DNA of 64,000 nt from Daucus carota subsp. sativus. Taxonomy: Eukaryota > Streptophyta > Magnoliopsida > Apiales > Apiaceae. The position numbers and the translations under genes are program-made. The notes under the pieces were generated by a model. That model had not been told where the DNA came from. It did no database searches and worked only from the letters and a program-made list of their open reading frames with translations. The stretch is taken from positions 2,907,135-2,971,134 of the forward strand of contig NC_030385.2 in NCBI RefSeq assembly GCF_001625215.2, read 5' to 3'. Positions 12,652 through 23,772 of the stretch are shown here, piece by piece. Within the stretch, counting starts at the first letter, position 1. Each line of letters starts with the position of its first letter.

Positions 12652-13200
12652 TGATCTTGCATAACATCATCTTTTTTTTTTTTAATCTTTCAATTTATGA
12701 GTTGATAATTACAAGATCATGATCAAAATTTGTGATTGGTCATGTTCAAAATATTTTTAAAAAACCTCAGAAAAGCCAAGTCAACTAACTTGTGAGATTT
12801 CGTCAGTTTTGTAGTCTAAAGTCTTTCCTAAAAAATCAGATATTTTCTGACAGATAATGCAGATACTATAATTAAAGTATTTGGTTTTAGAAAAATAATA
12901 TACCACGTAACTTTTGTGTGGAACAAGAATCCGAACCCCAAATTTCCTGTCATAAAATGAGGAGATAAACTTTTACTCCCTCCGTCCCAGTCATTTGTAT
13001 ACAAATGGCTGGGACACGGAGACCAAGAAATTGGGTAAGAAATGAGTAAAGTTAGATGAAAAGTGGGTATAGTAGTGGGACCCATTTATATTTAATAATA
13101 GATTTGAGATAGTGGAGGAAATTAGTGGGTGTAATAGTGTTTATATTATTATAAAATGGAGATAGTGGAAGAAAGTTGTTGGTGTAATGATTTTTTATAT

Positions 13201-13422
13201 GGGTCTTTCTAATGTGTGCCCAAGGGCACACAATAAACGCTAACTTTGATAAGTTTGGTGTGTTTTTATTGGTGGACTTGGTGCAAATGCAGGGGGGCCA
13301 TCCATATTTATGATTGGAGGACCAATAAAAATGCATCATACTCATGAAAGTTAGCGCTTAGTGAGTTAGCGCTTAGTGTGTGCCCATTAGTGTGTGCCCA
13401 TGGGCACACCACAGAAAAACCG
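13201..13422. mobile_element. MULE-type MITE nested in a Stowaway
   Basis: The ends are inverted repeats (GGGTCTTTCTAATGTGTGCCC at the left; the right arm reads GGGCACACCACAGAAAAACCG). Inner arms AAACGCTAACTTT and AAAGTTAGCGCTTA also pair. A 9-bp direct repeat, TTTTTATAT, flanks it at 13192-13200 and 13423-13431; nine bases is the Mutator-type target size. The arm AGTTAGCGCTTAGTG is locally repeated at the right end. Confidence 0.7.
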
Positions 13423-13433
13423 TTTTTATATTA

Positions 13434-13695
13434 CTCCCTCCGTCCCTTTTTACTTGTCCCTTTTGAAAAAATAACGCATCTTAAGAAAATGTTAGGTGGA
13501 TATCTTGTTTTCATACATATCCCTAATAAATGTAATGAATTAGATAGAGTTGTGTATATATATATGCTAGTCAAACATTGGAAGTTGTTACATTTTGAAA
13601 AACCATACAAAAAGTTGCTTTGAAAAGAGAAGTGGACAAGTAATTTGGGACAAATTTTTTTTTCAAAAGGGACATGTAAAAAGGGACGGAGGGAG
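13434..13695. mobile_element. Stowaway MITE, complete, nested
   Basis: A 262-bp element with long inverted ends: CTCCCTCCGTCCCTTTTTAC and TTGTCCCTTTTGAAAAA at the left, TTTTTCAAAAGGGACATG and AAAAAGGGACGGAGGGAG at the right. TA flanks both sides (13432-13433, 13696-13697), the Stowaway/Tc1-mariner target. It is inserted one base beyond the target duplication of the MULE-type MITE. Confidence 0.88.
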
Positions 13696-14050
13696 TATAA
13701 AAGTTTACTACTTTTGGAATGTATACAATTAATGGGACGTCCCAAAAAGGAAACTGTATACAATTCATTGGGACGGAGGGAGTAACATTTATTGAGATTT
13801 TTATCAAATACTATTTTATATAAAGAAATAAATAAAAAAGCTAGTCACGGCCCGAATGTGATCTCCTGCTGATAAAAGAAACATGAGTATCCACGTGGCA
13901 ACCATGTCTCGTTGTTGTCGCCGCGCATAAAAACACACACATTGTCATTTACTGACCATGTTGAGTCATGCTGTGTCCTGCTTGTCGGAGCCGGGCTTAC
14001 CAGAATCGTATTATATTTTAACGAGAATCGGAGAGGTAAAAGAAACGGGG

Positions 14051-17000
14051 ATGAATAGCAGGGAGAGGGAGGGACTAGTGGTGTGTGGTGACAGGAATTT
14101 AGGTGTTGGACTCACAATTTATGACATTGAGAGTGGAGATCGGTCTCTTCACATATCAACTTGTGCTTCACCACGCTATGGAGTCACTTGTCTTAGGAAT
14201 CAGTATCTTGTTGCTTCTCAGATTCACAGGCCTGGTTGTGTTGCTGGTGGCATCATTTTCACCTGGTCCTTGAACAAGGTTTCATTCTTTTATTTGTCGA
14301 ATGTGATTAATTTTTTTATTTTTATATTTGTTGTCGAATGTAAAATCATCTAATTGAATTGTATATATATTCAATTTGATCCGTCTCTGTAATGACGTGT
14401 CTTTTTCTTCATTGATTCGGTAGTTAATTTTGTGAATCAAGTCACGTGTCAATAATGATTTGGTAGTGACGGTGTATGATTTTGTTGATTCACAAAGTAA
14501 TTAAATGTACACGATCTTTAGTCTAGTGTGTTCGCTAAATGTTCTCAACCAATAGCATTTTTTTTACTTCGGGACCTCGATTGACTAAATTTTAGAGGAT
14601 ATTTCAAAATTTCCGGTTTGGATGTATCACTTTGTCTGTCCCTCGTGTGATCAGCCGATTAGAATATGGTAGAATTGCGGCAAAACCAAGCTTAAAATGA
14701 TAAGATGAGGGTTTTGATGTGTGTGTGGCATTGACGAACATCAATAAGGTAAAAGTCGCATAATTAACTAGATTTTTAGTCTTCTCACTGCTGATCACAG
14801 ACTGACAGTTGCAACTGTTTTATTTTCATTTGTGTATTTGTAATTTATATATCAAGCTTTAAGTTTGCTTTTAGACTCAGGCGCCTCTGCGTAGCTACAC
14901 AGTGGAAGTTATTGGACCGCTTTGCTGCACAAAGGATGGAGTTTATCTTGCAGGTGGAGCTCCTTCGGGAACTATATATATTTGGGAGGTGAACTCTCTC
15001 TTTCCCTGACCTGGCTCTCGACCCTAAGGCTGCATTATAGGCATTATGTAAATTCATGAGACCTTTACTAAGTATTACAATTTAACCTGACTCATGATGT
15101 TGTCTCTTATTTTTGTATTCTAGGTAACAACTGGAAAACTTCTCAAGACATGGCATGGTCATAATAAGTCGCTGACATGTTTGCTGTTTTCTGATGATGG
15201 TTCTCTTCTCATATCTGGCTCTGAAGATGGGATGGTTGTTGTCTGGTCAATGATCAGGTACCGCTACTTAAACTAAATATTTTCCTTTTATTTAATTCTG
15301 TTTCCAGTTCAGTTTCCTTTCCCTTGGTCCTTTATAATTTCACCTCCCTCAAGAGTACTTGCTTCTCTTATGTTTCCAATTTAGATTTTCTCAACATAGT
15401 TGACAAGCTTTTGTCTTTCTGTTCCAAGTCCTTGCACATTCTAATAAATTTTATGGATAGTTTTTGAGTCATTAAGGCAGATTTATTCCCTCTGCTCCAA
15501 AACTGACCCGAGGTCTTGTGTCGTTGCTTCGACTTGTCTGACATCCCGAACCATCTCTGCCAAGATGGCCTTGGGTAGAAAGTTGCTAATTAATACAGTC
15601 TTGTGCTTCAATATCTCGGTTAAGTGCTCTGCAACTCCAATTTTTGCAGCCACTTGCTAATATTTCAAATAAGCAGTCCCAACAGTTGAAGCTCCTCCAT
15701 CAACTATTCTATTTCTACTATCAATCAGTTATCTTGTAAATCAGAGTTTTGATCTAGGCATGCATGTATGATTATTTAAATTTTTGTGGTTGATCATTTA
15801 AAAACTAAATAGTCACTATTCATTAATCAAAAAATCACAAAACAAAAGTAGTAACTGGATGATATAGAGATTCCACTTCTCTTCAAGTATTAAAATCTGC
15901 CAAATATAAAATAGTAAAAAAATTAATTTTATAATTTATTCAGTTTTATATCTTTGCATCTACAGATGAAAAATGGCATGCTGTACATTGTTAGAATTTT
16001 CAAATATATATTAATATGATGTGACAGTTTGCTAGATCCGATGAACAATGAAAGTTGCAGTTCTGTACTAAGTTGTTTATCAGCGCATACATCCTCAGTA
16101 ACTGGTCTGTTAACTACATCATGCGGCTTAAGCTCAGTTTTCTTGTCAGGCTCTCTTGATGGCTCATGCAAGGTTTGATTTACTTGAAGTATAAAATGGT
16201 TACTGCTGTATAATAGCAGTTATGTTGTAAGGATTCTATCTTAATGCACTTAACACTTTATTTGTACTCAGGCATGGGACATATTTAGTGGGACACTTCT
16301 ACAAACTCGAACTTTTGCCACTCCAATAACTGCAATTGTCGTCGATCCAGAAGAGAAGCTTTTAATCTCTGGAAGTTCAGATGGAAGGATCTTCGTGAAC
16401 ACAATTGAAGTTGGATTGCTTGAGGATCCTTATCACATTTCTGATGATCAACAAATAGTCTTAAAAGGACACACGTAATCTTATTTTCTTATTTGTGTTT
16501 AATTTTCCTATTGTGTTCTACTCCTACATCATATATGTGTCTATAGATTATAGAATAAATTTTCTGATCACGCAGGGAATCAATTACTGCATTAACCTTT
16601 TGCGGATTGGGTCTCATATCTGCATCCGAGGACTGCACTGCTTGCCTGTGGGATGTTGTCGATTGGGTGATCATTAGAACATTTGAACATCAAAAAGGTA
16701 CAAACTAATATATAGGCTTCATTTGATTGTTTCTTCCAAACCTTTTTTATATACATAGGGTCTTCATTGCATTAGCATATCACTGTTCTGTTTTGACAAG
16801 ATCATATAAAATTTAAATTGATTAAATACATTTGCATCGCTGCATAGAATTTGTATAAGGCTAAGGAGAGACATAGTAGAATCCAAAAGTAGGAAGTCAA
16901 GATTATTGTGACAATAATATTGTCTAAATATGCATTTCAAAATCGTGTACTAATAAAAAAGCATGCAAATCAAATCAAACTATTAATGTTTTTTCCCTTG

Positions 17001-17769
17001 GAAATTCCATTATTCTGTATACGATGATTTTGATGTGTAGTATTCCTCTGTAATTTTGTATTCAGGAGCCATATCTAATCTGCTTGTGATGCCTCAATCG
17101 TCACTGGTTCCTCTAAAGAGCCATCAAAGACCATCTAATTCCTTCCGTTGTTCATTGCTTGAGAAGTACACTCAAGCATCTCCCACGTCCAACGGGATGG
17201 CCCCCCTCTTACCATCACGAGATCATGAAATCATGGAAGAATATTGCACCACTGATCTACTAAACCAACATATCACCGACTTGCAGGTTATCTTGTTGTC
17301 TATGAATGTATCTGCATGTTTATGTTCACCATGCATTCCAAATAAGCGTGTTGCTGAACTTATATATCATTTGATGAAATTGCATTGCATATCATCATAT
17401 TATTTACTCAAGCTCGGTCTACAAATTCATTATCTTGCTACGTACATTACATAACTTATCTGGATGCTCATCAATTTCATATTGCTATCCAAAAATAACA
17501 TGTCTCTATTTTATAATGAATAGGAAGACCATACAGTAGAAGCAATGCAAATGAAAGTGGACACAAACGTAGAGAACCGGGCATGGATTACAACAATGAC
17601 AAAGCATACAATGAGAATGAACAAGCAGTTGCAGGTAAAGTTACTAGATATTGCAGAGCATCGGCTTAAAGAGCTTGAGAAGACCGAATCGCCTGCAGAT
17701 GAACCAAAGAAGAAAAAGACCAAGGAAAACGGTCCTCCTATAGATGGAGGAAAACAGCCTCAACATTGA
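14051..17769 (+). CDS. WD40 protein of the IPI3/WDR18 (ROOT INITIATION DEFECTIVE 3-like) type
   Basis: Proteins of this family are subunits of the Rix1-type complex for 60S ribosome maturation; the Arabidopsis member RID3 affects root and meristem initiation. Eight exons: 14051-14278, 14881-14988, 15124-15257, 16028-16172, 16272-16474, 16576-16697, 17066-17286, 17524-17769; 468 codons plus stop, all GT-AG. WD-type units are visible as GTIYIWEV, SEDGMVVVWSM, SGSLDGSCKAWDI, SGSSDGRIFV and SASEDCTACLWDVVDW. The C-terminus is a charged helix followed by a Lys-rich KKKKTKEN tail, likely nucleolar. I chose the ATG at 14051; an in-frame ATG at 13958 would add 31 residues (Cys/Ser-rich, not WD-like) and cannot be excluded. 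Assignment to IPI3 rather than another WD40 subfamily rests on overall architecture recalled from memory. Confidence 0.85.
15488..15728 (-). pseudogene. Coding-like fragment on the opposite strand inside a WD40-gene intron
   Basis: On the minus strand about 80 codons read through with a single stop: blocks include IVDGGASTVGTAYLKY, then a stop, then VAAKIGVAEHLTEILKHK, FLPKAILAEMVRDVR and VEATTQDLGSVLEQ. The helical, charged composition is protein-like and unlike the AT-rich intron around it. I do not recognise the family. It sits between exons 3 and 4 of the WD40 gene, probably brought in by a transposon. Confidence 0.4.
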
Positions 17770-18839
17770 TCCTTTAGACATACTTGATCAGCCTCAACAT
17801 TGATCTTTTAGTTACCTTCTGATCTTGATTATATATAGTGCAAAAACAAGAACCAGGTGAAACTATTAAGTCATATGGACAGGTGAATGATTTGCATTTG
17901 GCCCCTGGTCTTTTAACTTTGTGCTGCAATTTTACATTTGTCTTGAAAATATGACAGTGCTGCCAATACATGGGCGTTTGTTTCTGGAAGTATTAGATGA
18001 AATTTTCTATGTTTTGTCAGGAAAGAGTTAAAAGAAAAGTGGAATTTGCTTTTTCGATAATTAGCTTTAAACTATAAGCAAATATTATCAATATTAAACG
18101 AGATCTTAATATAAATTGAGGTTTTCTTAAATATTAACTTTTTTTAACAAAGAAGAGCAGTAGATATTATGATAAAGGATAGTAGTTATTTTCATGATAA
18201 ATCTTTTGCATGATATTAGTGTTTTTGATCTTTGAGATCAATCTTGGGACAATTGAATGTGATATTTACATGAGTATTTTTATAAGGTGAATTAGTACTA
18301 TAAAGTCGTATGGCAGATAGCTTTAATTTTAATATTAATTAACAGTACAGGGTGAGATGAATGTTAAACTTGTGATATTCGAGAAAATTAAATTAAATTA
18401 GTTAGTTGTAAATGGCTTGGTCGCACCGCAAGACATTAAAGGTAGACTTAGTTAATTGCTTGCGTTCTATTTTCTATATATTATATGTAACATACAATCC
18501 TACCGTTAACAAAACGTGAAATATATGAATTACTTACTCATGTTATTATAATTAGTGGTTTATTCTCAAATTTATTATATAACTCTCAATCTCTCATAAA
18601 GAATGACAACTATGTGTATAAATTATTTATTTGACTCGAATGATAAATCTCATTATTTTTGAAAAAAAGCAAGAAATAATTAAGAGAAATTACTTATTTT
18701 ATATATACTATTTATGATCGTTGAGAAGAAGATGTTAAATAATGGACTAAAATATGAGATAGGGTACGAACCGAGATTTAATTTCTTTTAAACTAAAATA
18801 TCACTAAATCCCAAAGCAAACACTAGTAAAATCTTTAAC
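17770..18839. other. AT-rich spacer downstream of the WD40 gene
   Basis: The first ~200 bp are probably the 3' UTR. The segment QPQH-stop region is followed by a near repeat (GATCAGCCTCAACATTGATC-like, about 17785-17805, echoing 17757-17772). I see no gene in the rest. Confidence 0.45.
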
Positions 18840-19440
18840 AACTCCATCTCCATCTCCAACTTCACCAACCCCAACTCCGCCTCTGCTCCCACCTCCTTCC
18901 GCCCTACTTCCGCCGTCACCTCTGCCATCACCACCACCACAAATTCATGCCGCGTGTCCCCTCCATAACCACCACATCCATGTCCACCTTTTTCTAATTA
19001 ACAACCTCATCTTCACCAAGCCCACCTCCTTCACTACCTCCACTTCCACCTCCATTAGATCTGATTCCGCCGTCACTTCCATCATCACCAGGGGCGGATC
19101 TAAGAAGAGGCACGGGGGACACATGTTCCCCCTAAAATTTTTTTTTTACATTTTTTCACCATTCTAAATTTTACAAAATTATAGAAGTGCCCTCACAAAA
19201 TTTAAAAATATATAGGTATTTTCTGAAAATTTGCTTAGTGCCCCCTACAGTTTGAATCCTAGATCCGCCCCTGATCATCACCACCTCCATGCCGCTCGCT
19301 TCCTTCATAACCACCACTTCTATGTCCACCTACGCTATTTTTATCACCGACAAATTCTCCTGCACCTCCATCTCCACCTCCACCTTCGTCACCTGCAGCC
19401 TCATCTCCGTCGCCTGAAACCACAACCCCATCATGTTGTC
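18840..19440. repeat. Pyrimidine-rich simple sequence (CCACCTC/CATCTCC words), split by a hAT MITE
   Basis: Imperfect reiterations of CCACCTCC, CACCTCCATC, CCGCCGTCAC and CATCTCCACCTC fill the plus strand on both sides of the element at 19089-19273. The open frame here (His/Leu-rich) is a by-product of the repeat. It may be a decayed Pro/Thr/Ser-rich coding repeat, but no stable frame is seen. Confidence 0.5.
19089..19273. mobile_element. hAT-type MITE, 185 bp, with 8-bp target duplication
   Basis: Starts CAGGGGCGGATCTAAG and ends CTAGATCCGCCCCTG, an inverted pair. It is flanked by ATCATCAC at 19081-19088 and again at 19274-19281, an exact 8-bp duplication typical of hAT elements. No coding. 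Perfect flanks indicate a recent insertion. Confidence 0.88.
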
Positions 19441-19744
19441 ATTGCCACTAGGTTATATTTTATACTCGCTGTTTCACCAATTTCTGAAGTGATATTCACT
19501 AATTTATACAGCAGAAATTACTAATTTGCAAAGAGGAAATCACTAAAATGTATAAAAAGAAATCTCGAATTATACATCAAATTTGTTCACGAACGGGTTT
19601 GATTGTAGCGGCAGTAGTTTGGTGGTTGGGATCGGGATGGGTGGTCAAATGAAGTATATAAAGATGGCAGTGGTGGTGGGTTTGAAGGAGGAAAAAGATG
19701 AAAGTGGGGTTGTTAAAAGAGATGAAGATGGAGTTAGTAGATAG

Positions 19745-20500
19745 TAGGGGTGTACACGGGTTGTTCAAACCGTTTTACCCGACCCAAACTGGCCCTATTT
19801 TCGGCCGAATCAAATCGAAAATTTTAAACCGTTCTCTCTAATTGGGTTGGATCGACTCCAACCCGGCTTTAATTGATTGTGCATGGTTTTAAATTTTATT
19901 CGGCCAACCCAACCCGAGGGTCTTATAATAAAAATACACAATATATATATACCTCGTACAAGACATTCGACACATACTCAAATCCTAAGTTTTATTAGTC
20001 TTAAGTTTCTGTATGTAATCTTGAAACTTTGGTTTCAGTGGCTCTGCTACTGATGAACTTTCAGCTTTTGTATTCGTGTCACTATGTCTAATACAGTTCT
20101 GTAGAAACTTGAAACTAATACTGAAAAATGATGTTTTGGGAGTAGACTTCATTTGCTATGGTTTGTATTCCCTGTAACTTTATTTCTAATATTATTAATA
20201 TACCTATGTTTTATTTCTCAACAAAAGAGTAGTTGTAAGATGCTTTCAACCATACTTGTACGTGTAGTTTCAATCTTGAGAGTTCAAAAGTAAAACATGT
20301 TAGCCGTGTATTTTTAGAGTTTAACATGAAGTTAGCAACCCGTACAAACCGAGCCGACCCGACCCAACCCGAAATATGAAAAATTGGGTTGGGTTATAAA
20401 TTAATTTTAATGGGTTGGATTCAATAATCAGCAAACCGAATTTAATGAGTTGGGTTGATATAAAGTTTAAACCGGACCAACTCAGCCCCGTACACTCCTA
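19745..20500. mobile_element. hAT-type non-autonomous element, 756 bp
   Basis: Starts TAGGGGTGTACACGGG and ends CCCGTACACTCCTA, an imperfect inverted pair. An 8-bp duplication GTAGATAG flanks it (19737-19744 and 20501-20508). Both subterminal regions are full of GGGTTGGGTT/AACCCAACCC-like words, read in opposite directions at the two ends. No transposase frame is present. Confidence 0.85.
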
Positions 20501-20838
20501 GTAGATAGTGTAAAATAAGAGGTTTTTAATTTGTATTTGATCATTAGCTTATATACATATATTTTTTCTTCTTTTAAAATAAAATTTTAATTTCTAATAT
20601 ATTTTTTAGGCTGAACATAACACATAAAAATATATTTTCCTTGCATTTTAAAATACGTGAAAAAAAGTGAAGCAAACATCGTTTTGAAACGAAAAGGGTA
20701 TTAAAAACACTATACACCCTCGTAGCAGCAGATAAACCCCTCATGCCCAACAACACATTACAAAACCCTAAACCCTAGCTTCCTCAATAACACTCTTCGT
20801 TGTAACGGCGATACATTGAACTCGTATCAGCCCTAAAA

Positions 20839-23772
20839 ATGTCTTTGTATTTGCTGTACGAGTTTGCTTCAGGATACGCATTGTTTAATTGCCACGGAAT
20901 CGATGAAATCGGGCAGAACTCGGAAGCGGCGCGTAACTCGGTCGCGGACCTCACTCGGTTCGGCAAGGTTGTTCAACTCGTTGCGTTTAATCCGTTTGAG
21001 TCAGCGCTCGATGCTCTCAATCAAATTAGCGCTGTCTCCGAAGGTACTTTATTGTTCCGTGTTGTAAGTGGGCATGTTTGGCATGACTTTTTTACGAAAA
21101 TAAGGACTTATTTAGAACTTGTGTTTCGAGAGCTATTCGTGTTAGTGAATTAGAAAAATAATCCTAAAATGTGTATATAAATAATGTAGGTAGTTAAGCT
21201 CAAATTTCGTGTAATTTACGGAAGCTTGTGTGATGTGTACTGATTGCTTGAATCATATAAAGGTTTTGACAATGCGCTGATGATGTTAATAAATGTTTTC
21301 TCTTGTATATGCTGGTTGAACTTTTGAAGTAACTGATACTGTGATTGACTAATTGTTAATGAAATGTGATAATTTCTGGCTGTTTTATTGTTCCGACGAG
21401 ATTTAGTAATTATGATTTACATTGTAAGTGAATCTGTTGATGCTGCTGTTTTTCAATTGCGTATCTAACCAGTACAAATTATACTTTCCAACATATTGGT
21501 TGTGGAAATTGGAATATGTACATAAAGTTTGGTGTAAATTTGTAGGTCAAATGACTGAGGAGTTGCAGAACTTTTTGTCACTAAATTTTCCCAGTGTTGG
21601 GAAGAAGCCTAAATTCAGTTTAGGCGTATCTGAACCTAAGCTTGGTTCACATATCTTTGAAGTAACAAAAATCCCCTGTCAGAGCAATGAGTTTGTTCTC
21701 GAGCTTCTGCGTGGTGTACGCTTGCATATTGATAGGTTCATTGAGAATCTCAAGGTTGCTTGCTTTGTCTATTCTTTATCTTTTAGTACTTCTTATTGTG
21801 TTGCTAGTTTACTAATGTACTGTTTTTTGTTTAAAAAACTCATATAGCCTGGTGACTTGGAGAAGGCCCAGCTTGGTCTTGGCCACAGCTATAGCAGAGC
21901 AAAGGTCAAGTTTAACGTAAACAGGGTTGACAATATGGTTATTCAAGCCATATTTCTTCTTGATACTCTTGATAAAGATGTTAACTCCTTTTCCATGAGA
22001 GTCAGGTAGTTCATGTCCTCTTTTTATTTAGCAATAATTTTCAGTTCATATGTTTTAAACAAGTACTCATCCTTGGTTGCTTCGATAAGTAATCATTCGG
22101 CAGAGTTTTGGTTTTTGGTTACTAAGGTTGTCCTTTGTTTTAGAGAATGGTATTCATGGCATTTTCCTGAGCTAGTGAAAATTGTCAATGACAATTATCT
22201 TTATGCCAAAGTTGCTAAATATGTGGACAATAAATCCGAGTTGTCAGAAGATAAATTACCTGGTTTGATCGACTTGGTTGGTGATGAAGACAAAGCAAAG
22301 GAAATTGTAGAAGCTGCCAAAGCCTCAATGGGTACGTAAGAATTAAGATGGAATTGGTTCTTAACTCTACAACATTTCATTTTGGATAAAATTTTGTATC
22401 TGTTCTGACTAGTTTACTTCTTTTTCAGGGCAAGATTTGTCTCCTGTTGACTTGATAAATGTCAAATTATTTGCCCAGAGGGTAATGGACCTTGCAGAGT
22501 ACAGGAAAAAGCTGTATGACTATCTGGTTGCGAAAATGAGTGATATAGCACCTAATTTGGCTGCTCTGATTGGTGAAGTTGTTGGAGCTCGGTTGATATC
22601 ACATGCCGGCAGTCTGACAAATCTGGCAAAGTGCCCTTCTTCTACCCTTCAGATCCTGGGGGCAGAGAAGGCACTTTTCAGGTATTTAATTCTCACTTTG
22701 TTCTGTAATTATTGATAGTCTTGTAGAATTTGCCGCCACAAAGTTTGAGTATTATACCTAGATTTTTGTGTGCTTCAGATACCATTATGTGCACAAGCAT
22801 TGTAAGGAGCTACACTTGCTATTGAAAAATCGTTTGTTCCAGTATTGCTAAATTAGTTTTGCTGCTCCAGGGCATTAAAAACACGCGGCAATACACCAAA
22901 GTATGGCCTTATATTCCATTCTTCTTTTATTGGCCGGGCATCAGCACGTAACAAAGGTCGAATGGCTCGCTATCTTGCCAACAAGTGCTCAATTGCCTCT
23001 CGGATTGACTGTTTCTTAGGTATATTTTACTTCTGAAAAAAAAAGATACCAAGTGTTTCAGTTTTTTTTTACTATTTTATTCCCATGTGGGTGAAACCTT
23101 AGTTGTGAACTAAACTGGGGTTCTCTTTTGTTAACAAAGACAAAAATACCACTGCTTTTGGGGACAAGCTACGAGAGCAAGTTGAGGAACGATTGGACTT
23201 TTATGACAAGGGGGTTGCACCACGCAAAAACATAGATGTGATGAAAGTTGCTATTGGTAACGTCGATAAGGAAGGTATGTAAAGTCTTCCCGTGCCCATG
23301 TAATCCTTCAATAAGTGTTTTTAGTATTCCAGAGTCTTTGGATTCACATTGGCCATCTTGTATTTGGGGTGATCATAATGTCTTCTTCCTTGCAGCTGGT
23401 GCGGAGGAGGATGTAAATGGAGCAACTGCCAAATCCTCAGCAAAAAAGACCAAGAAAAAGAAATCTACAGATATGGATGTGGATGAGGATGAAGCTGCGG
23501 AGGACGTGAATGGAACACCTGTAAAGCCTTCAGCAAAGAAAAGCAAGAAAAAGAAATCCTCAGAAATGGATGTTGAAGAAACACCCGTGCAACCTTCAAC
23601 AAAGAAAAGCAAGAAAAAGAAATCCACAGAAATGGATGTGGATGAAGCCCCTACTGAACCTTCTACAAAGAAAAGCAAAAAGACAAAATCCAAAGATTCC
23701 ATCAGCAACGGTGATGTGGCTACAAACGGAGACAGTACTGCAAAGAAGAAAAAGAGTAGAAAATCGGACTAA
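20839..23772 (+). CDS. NOP56: Nucleolar protein 56, box C/D snoRNP core
   Basis: NOP56 pairs with NOP58 and fibrillarin in box C/D snoRNPs that guide rRNA 2'-O-methylation in the nucleolus. Eight exons: 20839-21043, 21546-21754, 21848-22005, 22144-22331, 22429-22681, 22871-23019, 23140-23274, 23396-23772; 557 codons plus stop. The N-terminal domain starts [16 protein letters not shown]; the coiled-coil part contains [11 protein letters not shown]; the Nop domain shows [40 protein letters not shown] and [18 protein letters not shown]. The last exon is almost wholly a low-complexity tail of four near-repeats of the type [13 protein letters not shown], typical of plant NOP56. It neighbours another ribosome biogenesis gene (IPI3-like). 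Identity is certain. Confidence 0.98.

Larger units (their letters stand above)
12976..13782. mobile_element. Stowaway-type MITE interrupted by two younger elements
   Basis: It starts CTCCCTCCGTCCCAG after a TA (12974-12975) and ends TTGGGACGGAGGGAG before a TA (13783-13784). The subterminal GTATACAAATGGCTGGGAC and TGTATACAATTCATTGGGAC pair as inverted repeats. The host element is split by a MULE-type MITE (13201-13422) and then by a second Stowaway (13434-13695). Removing both insertions rejoins the sequence TTTTATAT-TATAAAAGTTTAC, which matches the related uninterrupted copy near 3636 in RNase J. No protein is encoded. Confidence 0.8.

Noticed and set aside
13378-13807. Overlapping frames on both strands at 13.4-13.8 kb
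   Set aside because: They lie wholly inside Stowaway inverted repeats.
19231-19524. His/Leu-rich plus-strand frame
   Set aside because: It starts inside the hAT MITE and continues into pyrimidine-rich simple sequence; no gene features.
23373-23708. Minus-strand frame of 111 codons with Phe-rich repeats
   Set aside because: It is the exact antisense of the lysine-rich NOP56 tail.
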